Shown: positions 37,449 through 47,226, counted from the stretch's first letter. The stretch: DNA of 64,000 nt from Clostridia bacterium (GCA_012840125.1 DULZ01000061.1:26810-90809), one strand, 5' to 3'. Notes: a model not told the origin generated them from the letters alone. Numbers and translations: made by a program.

Positions 37449-38329
37449 TGGCAATTTTCGTTAACTCCGAAACCCGGGTGGCGGTGCAAGGCATTACAGG
37501 AAAGCAAGGACAGTTTCATACCAAACAAATGCTAAAGTACGGGACCAAAATAGTAGCCGGCGTCTCCCCCGGCAAAGAAGGGCAATCGGTGGAAGGCATA
37601 CCTGTATATGACAGCATGTTTTCAGCCATCGGCCGGCACCAGATTGATGCCAGCGTCTTATTCATTCCTGCTCCTTTTGCGAAAGATGCCGCCTTAGAAG
37701 CCATTGACGCCGGAATCAAACTGCTGGTCTTAATTACGGAACACATTCCTCTCCACGACGCAGCCGAAATCATGGCTTTCGCCAAGAAGCGAGGCACCGT
37801 CGTCATCGGACCGAATACTTTTGGCGTAGTATCTTCCGGCCAATGTAAAATCGGTATCATGCCAAACCAGTTCTTTGTCCCGGGCCCCGTTGGCATCGTG
37901 GCCAGAAGCGGCACCCTAAGTTATGAAATCGTGGGGAACCTGCTGCGCGGTGGATTGGGCACCAGCACCGTAGTGGGTTTAGGCGGCGATCGGATAGTGG
38001 GCCTCAGTTTTATCGACGTTTTGGCCAGGTTCGAAGAAGATCCTGAGACCAAAGCCATTGTGCTGGTTGGGGAAATTGGCGGTTCCAGTGAAGAAGAAGC
38101 CGCCGAATACATCAAAAAACATATTTCTAAACCGGTAGTGGCCTACATTGCAGGTAAGAGCGCTCCGCCGGGCAAACGTATGGGACATGCGGGTGCCATC
38201 ATCGAACGGGGCAGGGGCACCTACCAGGGGAAAATTGCTGCCTTGAAAAGTGCAGGCGTGCATGTGGCCACATTGCCCTATGAAGTGCCTGACATTATCA
38301 AAGAATTGCAAATAGACAAAATCGTCTAA
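37448..38329 (+). CDS. sucD: Succinyl-CoA synthetase (ADP-forming), alpha subunit
   Basis: A 293-residue CoA-binding subunit. It has VQGITGKQGQFHTKQMLKYG, GVSPGKEG, the GPNTFGVVS segment, and the phospho-His region GHAGAIIERGRGT. The start overlaps the sucC stop by one base. Confidence 0.95.
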   Translation: MAIFVNSETRVAVQGITGKQGQFHTKQMLKYGTKIVAGVSPGKEGQSVEGIPVYDSMFSAIGRHQIDASVLFIPAPFAKDAALEAIDAGIKLLVLITEHIPLHDAAEIMAFAKKRGTVVIGPNTFGVVSSGQCKIGIMPNQFFVPGPVGIVARSGTLSYEIVGNLLRGGLGTSTVVGLGGDRIVGLSFIDVLARFEEDPETKAIVLVGEIGGSSEEEAAEYIKKHISKPVVAYIAGKSAPPGKRMGHAGAIIERGRGTYQGKIAALKSAGVHVATLPYEVPDIIKELQIDKIV

Positions 38330-38344
38330 AGGAGGTCTTTTTTT

Positions 38345-40012
38345 GTGGATTATAACAATGAAGATCTCAAGAATAAACTCAATCAATGGGAAAAGCGCCT
38401 GGAAAACCAGTTGAACAAGGCGCCTGAACGCAAAGCCGAATTCATGACTGATGCAGGCATCCCCATCCAGCGATTGTACATCCCGTTAGATCTCGACGGC
38501 ACATATGAAGAACGGTTGGGTTTCCCGGGAGAATATCCTTTTACCCGGGGCATACAATCCACCATGTACCGCGGCCGGCTGTGGACCATGCGTCAATACG
38601 CCGGTTTCGGTTCCGCTAGGGAAACCAATGAACGATTTAAGTATTTGCTGTCACTGGGGCAAACGGGCCTCAGCGTGGCTTTTGACTTGCCTACCCAAAT
38701 CGGTTATGATTCGGACCACCCCTTTGCGCAAGGAGAAGTTGGCAAAGTGGGGGTGGCCATCGACAGCTTGGAAGACATGGAGATGCTGTTCGACGGCATA
38801 CCTTTAGACCAAGTCAGCACCTCCATGACCATCAATGCCCCGGCGGCCATCTTGCTGGCCATGTATATTGCCGTGGCGGAAAAACAGGGGATTAGCCCTG
38901 ATAAATTAAGAGGTACGATCCAAAACGATATCCTAAAAGAATACATCGCCAGAGGCACCTACATTTTCCCGCCTGAACCATCCATGCGTTTGGTTACAGA
39001 TATATTTGCTTTTTGTTCGGAACATGTGCCTCATTGGAACACCATCAGCATCAGCGGTTATCACATTCGCGAGGCAGGCGCCACAGCCGTTCAGGAAGTG
39101 GCTTTTACCATGGCCAATGCCATGGCCTATGTGCAGGCAGCTATCGATGCCGGGTTGCCCGTTGACCAATTTGCGCCGCGATTATCTTTCTTTTTCAATG
39201 CTCACCTGAACTTTTTTGAAGAGATTGCCAAGTTCAGAAGCGCTCGGAGAGTTTGGGCTAAGATTATGAAAGAACGCTTTAATGCTGCCAACCCCAAATC
39301 GATGATGCTGCGTTTCCATACTCAAACTGCCGGCTGCACCCTCACAGCCCAACAACCTGATGTCAATATCCTTCGTGTAGCCTTCCAGGCCCTAAGCGCA
39401 GTCCTGGGCGGTACCCAGTCGCTGCACACCAACTCCAAGGACGAAGCCCTGGCTTTGCCTAGTGAAGAAGCTGTAACCATCGCCTTAAGAACCCAACAAG
39501 TCATCGCTTATGAGATTGGTGTCACCGATACGGTGGACCCGCTGGGCGGTTCCTATTTTGTAGAAAAACTCACTGATGAGATCGAAGAGAAGGTATGGGA
39601 ATACTTGCAAAAGATTGAAGACATGGGCGGAGCCGTAAAAGCCATTAACCAGGGATATCAACAAAAAGAAATCCATGCCAGTGCCTACAAGTACCAAAAA
39701 GCCATTGAAACGGGAGAAAAAACTGTCATTGGCGTTAACAAATTTCAAGTGGAAGAAACTCCTCCCACCGGGCTCTTGAGAGTAGATCCAAAGGTGCTGG
39801 AGGAGCAAAAGCAGCGCCTGCATTCCCTGCGTTCCCGGAGAGACAACCAGCAAGTGCAAAGAGCCCTGAACCAACTCAAACAGGCGGCAGGATCCAACGA
39901 AAACGTGATGCCTTTTATCCTGGAAGCAGTCAAGAGCTATGCCACTATTGGGGAAATCACCGGTGTTTTGAAAGAAGTGTTTGGTGAATACCAGCAGACG
40001 GTTAGCATGTAA
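38345..40012 (+). CDS. mcmA1: Methylmalonyl-CoA mutase, large (catalytic) subunit
   Basis: A 555-residue TIM-barrel mutase subunit without its own B12 domain. [26 protein letters not shown] holds the CoA and substrate residues, including the Tyr and Arg typical of methylmalonyl-CoA mutase rather than isobutyryl-CoA mutase. [37 protein letters not shown] and [10 protein letters not shown] are also present. It interconverts succinyl-CoA and methylmalonyl-CoA. GTG start with AAAGGAGG. The B12-binding partner follows at once. Confidence 0.93.
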   Translation: MDYNNEDLKNKLNQWEKRLENQLNKAPERKAEFMTDAGIPIQRLYIPLDLDGTYEERLGFPGEYPFTRGIQSTMYRGRLWTMRQYAGFGSARETNERFKYLLSLGQTGLSVAFDLPTQIGYDSDHPFAQGEVGKVGVAIDSLEDMEMLFDGIPLDQVSTSMTINAPAAILLAMYIAVAEKQGISPDKLRGTIQNDILKEYIARGTYIFPPEPSMRLVTDIFAFCSEHVPHWNTISISGYHIREAGATAVQEVAFTMANAMAYVQAAIDAGLPVDQFAPRLSFFFNAHLNFFEEIAKFRSARRVWAKIMKERFNAANPKSMMLRFHTQTAGCTLTAQQPDVNILRVAFQALSAVLGGTQSLHTNSKDEALALPSEEAVTIALRTQQVIAYEIGVTDTVDPLGGSYFVEKLTDEIEEKVWEYLQKIEDMGGAVKAINQGYQQKEIHASAYKYQKAIETGEKTVIGVNKFQVEETPPTGLLRVDPKVLEEQKQRLHSLRSRRDNQQVQRALNQLKQAAGSNENVMPFILEAVKSYATIGEITGVLKEVFGEYQQTVSM

Positions 40013-40027
40013 GGAGAGTGTGTCCGT

Positions 40028-40417
40028 ATGCAGAAACCCATTCGTGTTTTGATTGCGAAAGTCGGCCTGGACGGGCATGATCGAGGTGCCAAAGTGGTGG
40101 CCCAAGCGCTGAAAGATGCGGGCATGGAAGTGATTTATACGGGCTTGAGGAATACCCCGGAGCAAGTGGTGGAAACTGCATTACAGGAAGATGTGCAGGT
40201 GATCGGAATCAGTTCTTTGTCCGGCGCTCATCTTTACTTGATCCCCCCCATCAGTCAAATGCTGAAAGAAAAAAACGCGGAAGACATTTTATTGATTTGC
40301 GGGGGAATCATTCCGGAGGAAGACCATGCTCAATTAAAAAAAGCCGGGGTAGCAGCCATTTTTGGCCCCGGGACCTCGACACAAGATATTGTGAACTTTA
40401 TTCAGCATCATGTATAA
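40028..40417 (+). CDS. mcmA2: Methylmalonyl-CoA mutase, B12-binding small subunit
   Basis: A 129-residue cobalamin-binding domain. The DxHxxG motif is DGHDRG at residues 15-20, with His17 as the lower cobalt ligand; SSLSGAH and GGIIPEED are the other B12 loops. Two-subunit mutases of this kind are common in archaea and Clostridia. Confidence 0.95.
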   Translation: MQKPIRVLIAKVGLDGHDRGAKVVAQALKDAGMEVIYTGLRNTPEQVVETALQEDVQVIGISSLSGAHLYLIPPISQMLKEKNAEDILLICGGIIPEEDHAQLKKAGVAAIFGPGTSTQDIVNFIQHHV

Positions 40418-40460
40418 TGATGTATTATGACCAAGTATTAGGACCAAGGAGGTGACACAT

Positions 40461-40871
40461 ATGTCCAAAATTGAACATATCGGGATTGCAGTCAAAAACC
40501 TGCACGAGGCCCTCTCCTTTTACCAAAATACTCTTGGACTGCAGGTTAAAGCAATAGAGGAAGTGCCGGAACAAAAAGTTAAGGCTGCCATTATACCGGT
40601 AGGTGAAAGCAAGATTGAGCTTCTGGAAGCTACTTCCTCCGACAGTCCTATCGCTAAGTTTATCGCTAATCGCGGGGAAGGCATTCATCATGTTGCACTG
40701 CGAGTAACGGGACTGGAACAGCTACTGGACCAGTTATCTGCCGCAGGAGTGAAACTGATTGACGAGAAACCGAGAATCGGAGCCGGTGGGAACAAGATCG
40801 CTTTTATCCACCCTAAGTCTACCAACGGCGTTTTATTAGAACTATGTGAACCTGAACAGGGGTGTGAGTAA
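40461..40871 (+). CDS. mce: Methylmalonyl-CoA epimerase
   Basis: A 136-residue vicinal-oxygen-chelate protein with [25 protein letters not shown] and the terminal GVLLELCEP motif giving metal ligands. It interconverts the (R) and (S) forms of methylmalonyl-CoA between the mutase and the decarboxylase. ATG 40461 follows AAGGAGGTG. Confidence 0.95.
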   Translation: MSKIEHIGIAVKNLHEALSFYQNTLGLQVKAIEEVPEQKVKAAIIPVGESKIELLEATSSDSPIAKFIANRGEGIHHVALRVTGLEQLLDQLSAAGVKLIDEKPRIGAGGNKIAFIHPKSTNGVLLELCEPEQGCE

Positions 40872-40876
40872 TTATC

Positions 40877-42424
40877 ATGGACAATGCAAAACTCGTTGAA
40901 CTGCAGAACAAGTTAGCACAGATTGAAGCAGGCGGCGGTGCGGAACGGGTGAAAAAGCAGCATGCCGCCGGCAAGAAGACGGCTAGAGAGAGAATCGCTT
41001 TATTGCTGGACCCTAATAGCTTTGTTGAAATAGGCCAGTTCGTGCGCCACCGGGCCACTGAATTCGGGATGACTTCAGTTGAAGCGCCTGCTGAGGGGGT
41101 CATTACCGGCTGGGGCACCATCAATGGGCGCCAGGTCTATGTATACGCTCAGGATTTCACCGTAATTGGCGGCACCTTGGGTGAAATGCACGCCGCCAAA
41201 ATCTGCCGGGTCATGGATTTGGCAGTTAGAACCGGTTGTCCTGTCATCGGCATTAATGATTCCGGGGGAGCTCGCATTCAGGAAGGAGTCGACGCCCTTA
41301 ACGGGTATGGAGAGATTTTCAAACGCAACACATTAGCCTCCGGTGTTATTCCTCAAATTTCCGTCATCCTCGGACCTTGTGCCGGCGGTGCGGTTTACTC
41401 CCCGGCTTTAACCGATTATATTTTCATGGTGGATAAGATCAGCCAGATGTTTATTACCGGCCCCCAGGTCATTAGATCGGTAACCGGGGAAGAAGTCAGT
41501 GCCGAAACTTTAGGAGGAGCTGAAACCCACAACACTAAAAGCGGTGTGGCTCATTTCATGGCTAACAGCGAAGAAGAATGCTTCCAGCAAATCAGGGAGT
41601 TATTGTCCTATTTGCCTTCCAATAACTTGCAGGATCCGCCCCGGGTAGAGTGTTCAGATCCCATCGGCCGGCAGGAACAGGAGCTTCGTTCAATCATCCC
41701 GGCGGAGCCCAACCGGCCTTACGATGTAAGAGATATATTGCGATTAGTGCTGGATGACGGGCATTTCATGGAAATACAAGCCAAGTATGCCCAAAACATC
41801 GTCATTGGTTACGGCAGGCTGAACGGGCAAACAGTAGGGATTATCGCCAACCAGCCGAAGTACCTGGCCGGGTGCCTGGACATCAACGCCTCTGATAAAG
41901 CCGCTCGCTTTGTGAGGTTCTGTGATGCTTTTAACATTCCATTGTTAACCCTGGTGGACACCCCGGGATACCTCCCCGGTACAGATCAGGAATTTGGCGG
42001 TATTATCAGGCATGGGGCTAAACTGTTATATGCCTACTCAGAGGCTAACGTGCCCAAAATAACACTCATCCTCCGCAAAGCCTACGGCGGCGCCTATTTG
42101 GCTATGTGCGCCAGGTCCTTGGGAGCCGACCAGGTAATTGCCTGGCCGTCTGCAGAAATTGCCGTTATGGGCCCTGAAGGAGCCGCTAACATTATCTTCC
42201 GCAAAGAAATCGCCGAAGCTGAAGATCCTGTAGCCATGCGGGAAAGCAAGATCCAAGAATACAGGGAGCGTTTTGCCAACCCATATGTGGCAGCCAGCCG
42301 GGGATTCGTGGACACAGTCATCGATCCGGCAGAAACTCGCCCGTTCTTGATTCAAATACTAGCTTCCTTGATGACTAAACAAGAAACCAGACCAGGGAAG
42401 AAACACGGCAATTTCCCGGTTTAA
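40877..42424 (+). CDS. mmdA: Methylmalonyl-CoA decarboxylase carboxyltransferase subunit
   Basis: A 515-residue carboxyltransferase with crotonase folds in both halves: DFTVIGGTLGEMHA, DSGGARIQEGV, GPCAGGAVYSPALTD, and later DTPGYLPGTDQE, KAYGGAYLAMC and GPEGAANIIF. It moves the carboxyl group of methylmalonyl-CoA to biotin. The same family includes propionyl-CoA carboxylase beta, but the mmdD, mmdC and mmdB genes next to it favour the sodium-pump decarboxylase. Confidence 0.93.
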   Translation: MDNAKLVELQNKLAQIEAGGGAERVKKQHAAGKKTARERIALLLDPNSFVEIGQFVRHRATEFGMTSVEAPAEGVITGWGTINGRQVYVYAQDFTVIGGTLGEMHAAKICRVMDLAVRTGCPVIGINDSGGARIQEGVDALNGYGEIFKRNTLASGVIPQISVILGPCAGGAVYSPALTDYIFMVDKISQMFITGPQVIRSVTGEEVSAETLGGAETHNTKSGVAHFMANSEEECFQQIRELLSYLPSNNLQDPPRVECSDPIGRQEQELRSIIPAEPNRPYDVRDILRLVLDDGHFMEIQAKYAQNIVIGYGRLNGQTVGIIANQPKYLAGCLDINASDKAARFVRFCDAFNIPLLTLVDTPGYLPGTDQEFGGIIRHGAKLLYAYSEANVPKITLILRKAYGGAYLAMCARSLGADQVIAWPSAEIAVMGPEGAANIIFRKEIAEAEDPVAMRESKIQEYRERFANPYVAASRGFVDTVIDPAETRPFLIQILASLMTKQETRPGKKHGNFPV

Positions 42425-42441
42425 GAGGGGGATGAAACGAA

Positions 42442-42846
42442 TTGGCAGAAAAAATCACCCTGGGATTAAGTTTGACCGTGATGGGGATGTCTATCGTCTT
42501 CTTCATCTTGTGCTTGCTCATGGTAATGATGCATGTGGAAGCTTTAGTGGTCAACCGCTCCACAGCAAGCAAAAAGCCAGTTGAACTGCCGGCCGGCAAA
42601 CCCACGGAACTAAGGCCCGAAGCGGAGGCTCCGCCGCAGGCACCGGTTTCCACTTTGTCACCCCAAGTAGTGGCAGCCATCATGGGGGCCATCGCCCTCT
42701 GTACCGGTCAGCCCGTACATAGATTTCGCTTGATCAGTGTCCGGCAGGCAAAAGATCTGGAGGCCTCTGCTGCTTGGACCTTAAACAACCGGATGGATGT
42801 CATCAACCGCCGTAACAGTTATTATGCTAAAGGAGGAACAAAGTAG
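42442..42846 (+). CDS. mmdD: Methylmalonyl-CoA decarboxylase delta subunit (OadG-like)
   Basis: A 134-residue protein with one N-terminal membrane helix (SLTVMGMSIVFFILCLLMVMMH), a Pro/Ala-rich linker, and a short C-terminal domain with AAIMGAIALCTG and the WTLNNRMDVINRR end. This is the OadG/MmdD layout. It holds the complex together at the membrane. TTG start. The stop precedes the mmdC ATG by one base. Confidence 0.87.
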   Translation: MAEKITLGLSLTVMGMSIVFFILCLLMVMMHVEALVVNRSTASKKPVELPAGKPTELRPEAEAPPQAPVSTLSPQVVAAIMGAIALCTGQPVHRFRLISVRQAKDLEASAAWTLNNRMDVINRRNSYYAKGGTK

Positions 42847-42847
42847 C

Positions 42848-43255
42848 ATGTTAAGAAAGTTTAAAGTCACCGTCAACAATGAAATATACGAAGTCTTGGT
42901 TGAAGAAATTTCAGACACTAGTCTTGAAACCGTATCTCCCACACCGCAGGTGAAAAGGGAGATACCTTCTACACCGTCTACACCACCCCCTGCCAGCGCT
43001 CCCTCTAAACCTACCGCTACCCCGGCACAAGCTAAAGGGGAAGGGCAGGGCGTTACAGCACCATTGCCGGGAACTATCCTGGATATCAAAGTCAAAGCCG
43101 GGGATCAGGTTGCCGCCGGTCAAACGGTGGTCATCCTGGAAGCAATGAAAATGGAAAATGAAATCGCCGCTCCTATCGCAGGAACCGTTACCAGTATTCT
43201 GGTAAGCAAAGGACAAAACGTCAATACCAATGACATTCTGCTGACCATTAAATAG
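42848..43255 (+). CDS. mmdC: Methylmalonyl-CoA decarboxylase gamma subunit (biotin carrier)
   Basis: A 135-residue biotin carrier. After a short N-terminal strand region and a Pro/Ala/Thr-rich linker (about 31-65) comes the biotinyl domain with EAMKMENEI; Lys101 is the biotin site. ATG 42848 overlaps the ribosome-site spacing of AAAGGAGG in the end of mmdD. The frame is open to 42797, but that lies inside mmdD. Confidence 0.95.
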   Translation: MLRKFKVTVNNEIYEVLVEEISDTSLETVSPTPQVKREIPSTPSTPPPASAPSKPTATPAQAKGEGQGVTAPLPGTILDIKVKAGDQVAAGQTVVILEAMKMENEIAAPIAGTVTSILVSKGQNVNTNDILLTIK

Positions 43256-43270
43256 GGGGGGCATCGCACT

Positions 43271-44383
43271 TTGTGGAGTGATTACCTAAGCCTGTTTTAT
43301 GAATCCGGTTTCGCACTGCTGACATGGAAACACGCCCTGATGATCGCTATTGCTTGTTTTCTAATCTACCTGGCCATTGTCAAACAATATGAGCCTTTAC
43401 TCCTTTTGCCTATTGCTTTCGGTATGCTGCTGGCCAACCTTCCCGGCAGCGGCCTGATGGAGGAAGGAGGGCTCATCTACTGGTTCTACCAAGGTGTAAA
43501 ACTCGGCATTTATCCGCCTTTAATCTTTTTAGGTATCGGAGCCATGACGGATTTTGGGCCCCTCTTGGCCAATCCTAAGACCATTTTGCTGGGAGCTGCC
43601 GCCCAATTGGGCATCTTTTTGACCTTCTTGGGCGCACTGATATTGGGGTTTACTCCCCAAGAAGCCGGAGCCATCGGCATCATTGGCGGCGCCGACGGTC
43701 CGACAGCTATTCTAACCACATCCATTTTGGCTCCCCATTTGCTGCCGGCAGTAGCTGTCGCTGCTTATTCTTATATGGCTTTGGTACCCATCATCCAACC
43801 TCCCATTATGAAGTTGTTGACGACCCCGGAAGAGCGGGCCGTGGTGATGGACCAGCTCAGAGAAGTGTCACGTACCGAGAAAATCCTTTTTCCCATTATT
43901 GTCACCATCGTGACGATACTAATGCTGCCAGAGGCAGCGCCTTTGATTGGCATGCTGATGCTGGGTAACCTGTTGAGAGAATCCGGTGTTGTGGAAAGGC
44001 TATCCAAGACGGCTTCTAACGAGTTAATTAACATCGTGACCATTTTGCTGGCCCTTTCCGTGGGAGCGACAGCTAAGGCCGAGACCTTCTTGCAATTTGG
44101 CACCATAAAAATCATTGTTCTCGGTCTCATTGCTTTTTCCTTTGGCACGGCCGGGGGAGTCATTTTTGGAAAGATCATGTATCGCCTCACCGGTGGCAAA
44201 GTCAACCCTCTCATCGGGGCCGCGGGGGTGTCCGCCGTACCGATGGCTGCCAGGGTAGCCCAAAAAGTAGGCAGGGAAGCCAATCCTACCAATTTCTTGC
44301 TCATGCATGCCATGGGACCTAACGTAGCCGGGGTGATTGGTTCAGCCGTTGCCGCGGGAATCTTAATTGCCGTGTTAGGTTAA
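43271..44383 (+). CDS. mmdB: Methylmalonyl-CoA decarboxylase beta subunit (sodium pump)
   Basis: A 370-residue membrane protein of the OadB/MmdB family with about nine to eleven hydrophobic segments. [12 protein letters not shown] at about 136-147 contains Asp142, equivalent to the sodium-path Asp of OadB, and a second conserved region [19 protein letters not shown] lies near the end. Decarboxylation of carboxybiotin here drives sodium out. TTG start after a GGGGGG ribosome site. Confidence 0.94.
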   Translation: MWSDYLSLFYESGFALLTWKHALMIAIACFLIYLAIVKQYEPLLLLPIAFGMLLANLPGSGLMEEGGLIYWFYQGVKLGIYPPLIFLGIGAMTDFGPLLANPKTILLGAAAQLGIFLTFLGALILGFTPQEAGAIGIIGGADGPTAILTTSILAPHLLPAVAVAAYSYMALVPIIQPPIMKLLTTPEERAVVMDQLREVSRTEKILFPIIVTIVTILMLPEAAPLIGMLMLGNLLRESGVVERLSKTASNELINIVTILLALSVGATAKAETFLQFGTIKIIVLGLIAFSFGTAGGVIFGKIMYRLTGGKVNPLIGAAGVSAVPMAARVAQKVGREANPTNFLLMHAMGPNVAGVIGSAVAAGILIAVLG

Positions 44384-44399
44384 AAGGAGGGTACCGGAA

Positions 44400-45245
44400 A
44401 TGAGGGAGATCAGTTACAGTGAAGTAGTGGAGGCTGTGGCCCAGCTCTGCAAGAAAGCTAATTACCACTTGGGCGAAGATGTGCTTCAATCCCTAAAACA
44501 AGCCTTGGAGCAGGAGATCTCAGAAACAGGGAAACAAGTATTGGAACAAATCGTGGCCAATGCTGCCATTGCCGGCAACAATGAGGTTCCTATGTGCCAA
44601 GACACGGGAGTGGCTGTGGTTTTTCTGGAGGTGGGACAAGACGTCCATGTTACCGGGGGAGATTTGAATGAAGCCGTCAACGAGGGAGTAGCTAAGGGCT
44701 ATGTGGAAGGTTACCTGAGAAAGTCTATGGTAAGTGATCCTTTTGGCAAAAGGATCAATACCAAGAACAACACCCCGGCCATCATCCACACTAAAATTGT
44801 ACCGGGTGATAAACTCACCATCACCGTAGCACCTAAGGGGGGAGGCAGCGAAAACATGAGTTCTATCAAAATGCTGCCCCCGTCGGCAGGGCGCCAGGGA
44901 ATCATTGATTTTGTCGTAGAAACTGTAAAAAATGCCGGGCCTAATCCATGTCCCCCCATCGTAGTTGGGGTGGGTATTGGCGGAAATTTTGAAAAGGCCG
45001 CGCTACTCGCCAAAGAGGCTTTATTAAGACCTCTCGGCAGTCCCCACCCTGATGCAGAGGTAGCCCAGCTGGAAACGGAATTACTTGACAGAATCAATCG
45101 GCTGGGCATCGGTCCGCAGGGATTCGGCGGTCGCATCACGGCACTGGCGGTTCATGTTAATACGTTCCCTTGCCATATAGCCAGTTTGCCGGTGGCAGTC
45201 AACATCAATTGCCATGCAGCTCGCCATAAGAGTATTACCATTTAG
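44400..45245 (+). CDS. fumA: Class I fumarate hydratase, alpha subunit
   Basis: A 281-residue protein of the iron-sulfur (class I, two-subunit) fumarase family. It has VPMCQDTGVAVVF, the KRINTKNNTPAIIHT stretch, PKGGGSENMSS and VGVGIGGNFEKAA. The Cys in CQDTG and two later Cys would hold the [4Fe-4S] cluster. It hydrates fumarate to malate. Forms one enzyme with the next gene. Confidence 0.93.
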   Translation: MREISYSEVVEAVAQLCKKANYHLGEDVLQSLKQALEQEISETGKQVLEQIVANAAIAGNNEVPMCQDTGVAVVFLEVGQDVHVTGGDLNEAVNEGVAKGYVEGYLRKSMVSDPFGKRINTKNNTPAIIHTKIVPGDKLTITVAPKGGGSENMSSIKMLPPSAGRQGIIDFVVETVKNAGPNPCPPIVVGVGIGGNFEKAALLAKEALLRPLGSPHPDAEVAQLETELLDRINRLGIGPQGFGGRITALAVHVNTFPCHIASLPVAVNINCHAARHKSITI

Positions 45246-45256
45246 GGGGTTGAACC

Positions 45257-45811
45257 ATGGGGATTAAATACATTCAAGCACCCTTGACGGACGAGGTCGT
45301 AGAAGAATTGAGGATTGGGGACCAGGTTTATATCTCCGGTACCGTTTACACCGCTCGCGATGCGGCCCATAAGCGTTTGGTCGAATTACTGGATCGGGGA
45401 GAAGAGCCGCCTTTCGACATCAAAGGGCAGATCATCTTTTACGTGGGACCGAGTCCGGCTAAACCCGGAGCGGTCATCGGCTCCGCCGGACCTACTACCA
45501 GCTATCGCATGGATGCCTACACACCCCCGCTTTTGGCACTAGGTTTAAAAGGCATGATCGGCAAAGGTTCACGCTCACAAGAGGTGAGAGATGCCATGGT
45601 GACCCACAAAGCAGTGTACTTCGCCGCTGTGGGAGGGGCAGCAGCTTTGACAGCCGAGCGGATCAAGAAAGCCGAGGTGATTGCTTACCCCGATTTAGGT
45701 CCTGAAGCAATCCACAAACTGGAAGTCGAAAACATGCCGGTCATCGTTGTTAACGATTGCTACGGCGGTGATTTGTATATCGAAGGCATGAAAAGGTACA
45801 GCCGGTTATAA
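45257..45811 (+). CDS. fumB: Class I fumarate hydratase, beta subunit
   Basis: A 184-residue beta subunit with ISGTVYTARDAAHKRL, GPTTSYRMDAYTPPLL, GKGSRSQEV and the VAAVGGAAALTAERIKK-like stretch, all typical. The gene begins 12 bases after fumA and ends the succinate-propionate cluster; a terminator follows. Confidence 0.93.
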   Translation: MGIKYIQAPLTDEVVEELRIGDQVYISGTVYTARDAAHKRLVELLDRGEEPPFDIKGQIIFYVGPSPAKPGAVIGSAGPTTSYRMDAYTPPLLALGLKGMIGKGSRSQEVRDAMVTHKAVYFAAVGGAAALTAERIKKAEVIAYPDLGPEAIHKLEVENMPVIVVNDCYGGDLYIEGMKRYSRL

Positions 45812-45821
45812 ATATGGCAAG

Positions 45822-45876
45822 AAGTGTCACCGGACTACTATGGCTGGGGTTTAGTAGGCGGTGACACTTTTTTATT
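45822..45876 (+). terminator. Terminator of the succinate-propionate cluster
   Basis: AAGTGTCACCG 45822-45832 pairs with CGGTGACACTT 45859-45869, with a further CTACTA/TAGTAG pairing inside; TTTTTTATT follows. Confidence 0.85.
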
Positions 45877-45946
45877 GCCTCAAGGCACATATTGTCATGC
45901 AGCGGAGCATATCTTCTTACCAGTAACCAATGTTCCAACAGGGGAC

Positions 45947-46567
45947 ATGCAGATGATACAAACAGGTATCTTATTAGTTTTAACTCTGATCTGGGCCCGG
46001 ATTCAACCTGAAGTCTCTTACGGCATCAGCCAGGGCTACGGGACAGGCGAATTAGAAAAACTGAAATCTTCTTCTTTACGTCAAATTGTATTTTACTTCG
46101 GCTTTGAAAACGGTCTCTTAATCATCCTTCTATATGTACTGAAAGGGCTTGTATTTATCATTGCATTGGAGAGATACATGCAAGCCGAGCTTTGGCAACA
46201 ATGGCTGTGTTTAGGGCTCTTAATAGCTCTGCACGGCACCCCAACAGGATCCAACAGTTCCGCTTTCTGGAAACGCTGGTCCACTTACATGGGAGGAATC
46301 ATGCCCCTCTACCCGGAACTGGCCCAGTTGTCACTGGCCACGCTAGTGGCCTTATCATTACTGTCACGACAAAAGAAGCATATTGTATGGTCCAACACCG
46401 TGGCAGCTTTCGGCCTGGTATGGTTAGACCACTTACCATATCCCATCATGGGTTTCATGCTTGCCACTTGCTGGCTCACCAGTGCCGGGTTAAGCCCGAA
46501 ACGGCTCACGCCGCTAGTAAATACTGCCATCAAGGCGATGTTATCACCAAAGCATTCTTTTGATTAA
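45947..46567 (+). CDS. Membrane protein of unknown function
   Basis: About 206 residues with roughly five or six hydrophobic segments. I do not recognise it. The topology and the ISQGYGTGELEKLKSSSLRQ loop faintly recall PlsY-type acyltransferases, but their Gly-Asn motifs are not visible. The frame opens at 45824 inside the terminator, so a start at ATG 45947 (or 45953) just before the first hydrophobic stretch is preferred; the AGGGGA ahead is modest. SpoVM-like gene follows in the same direction. Confidence 0.6.
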   Translation: MQMIQTGILLVLTLIWARIQPEVSYGISQGYGTGELEKLKSSSLRQIVFYFGFENGLLIILLYVLKGLVFIIALERYMQAELWQQWLCLGLLIALHGTPTGSNSSAFWKRWSTYMGGIMPLYPELAQLSLATLVALSLLSRQKKHIVWSNTVAAFGLVWLDHLPYPIMGFMLATCWLTSAGLSPKRLTPLVNTAIKAMLSPKHSFD

Positions 46568-46615
46568 TATAATACATCAAACACAATCCTATTCAGGCCA
46601 AAGGGGTGGATAGTC

Positions 46616-46687
46616 TTGCGAGTCTATTTTGTACCGTTGCCGGGTTTCCTGAAAAAGTTTTTTAAGAAGATTTTGAAGCAAACATAA
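46616..46687 (+). CDS. spoVM: SpoVM-like stage V sporulation peptide
   Basis: A 23-residue peptide from TTG 46616, six bases after the strong ribosome site AAGGGGTGG (46601-46609). It aligns without gaps to SpoVM of Bacillus: a charged-aromatic start (MRVY against MKFY), Leu8-Pro9 then residue 10 and Phe11-Leu12 (LPGFL against LPKFL), and a basic amphipathic helix to the end. Pro9 is the residue known to be needed for SpoVM function. In sporulating Firmicutes the peptide binds curved forespore membrane and anchors SpoIVA and the coat. Far too short for ordinary gene finders. Call is by eye. Confidence 0.78.
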   Translation: MRVYFVPLPGFLKKFFKKILKQT

Positions 46688-46689
46688 AA

Positions 46690-46716
46690 GGAGAGTAGCG
46701 ACTGCCACTCTCCATA
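46690..46716 (-). terminator. Hairpin between spoVM and the TIGR04086-like gene
   Basis: GGAGAGT 46690-46696 pairs with ACTCTCC 46707-46713. On the minus strand it is followed by TTTTATGTTT. Confidence 0.7.
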
Positions 46717-47100
46717 TTATTTGCCTAGCAAAGCTCCTAAGAAACCGCCCATCAATCCCGCCCCTACATAAGTGAGGGCCTTTTTGCCAATGGAAACCAT
46801 CTCAAGGGCGACTCCGCTCAAAAGGGATAATATGACTACAGCCAGAAAACAGGCAACACCTACCCCTAAACCTTGAAAGAGATATCTTGCTTCCGCGGCT
46901 TTGGCAGCAAGTATCCCCCCGCCAACCACGCCCAAGAACACGGTAACGGAAATGAACGTGTCCAAGTGCCGGTCTGAAAGCCCAGTAAAATGAAACAAAT
47001 TCACCAACAAGAACACCGCTATGGATTGCAGCAAAATAGCAAACAACACGCCCTTCAAGATGGGAGCCCGGGATAAGAATGCTAAGAGTCTACTCTCCAC
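46717..47100 (-). CDS. TIGR04086-type membrane protein
   Basis: About 127 residues with four membrane helices. The closing GAGLMGGFLGALLGK, the central GVVGGGILAAKAAEAR loop and the LFQGLGVGV stretch are typical of the YrzE/TIGR04086 family of spore-forming Firmicutes. Function unknown. GTG 47100 is eight bases after GGAGG; two earlier ATG codons (47124, 47106) overlap that ribosome site. Confidence 0.78.
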   Translation of the reverse strand: MESRLLAFLSRAPILKGVLFAILLQSIAVFLLVNLFHFTGLSDRHLDTFISVTVFLGVVGGGILAAKAAEARYLFQGLGVGVACFLAVVILSLLSGVALEMVSIGKKALTYVGAGLMGGFLGALLGK

Positions 47101-47226
47101 CGTCATCACCTCCGTTGGCTTCACTTAGTTTATATGCCAATCCCCACCTTAACATGCCTTCGCCGATTACACTACGAAAGGTTTTTTACTTGCTTTGTCG
47201 AATATGTGTGATTATGGAATTGCCGG

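Noticed and set aside
45824..45946. N-terminal extension of the unknown membrane protein
   Set aside because: It would start inside the terminator stem of the fumarase cluster and has no ribosome site.
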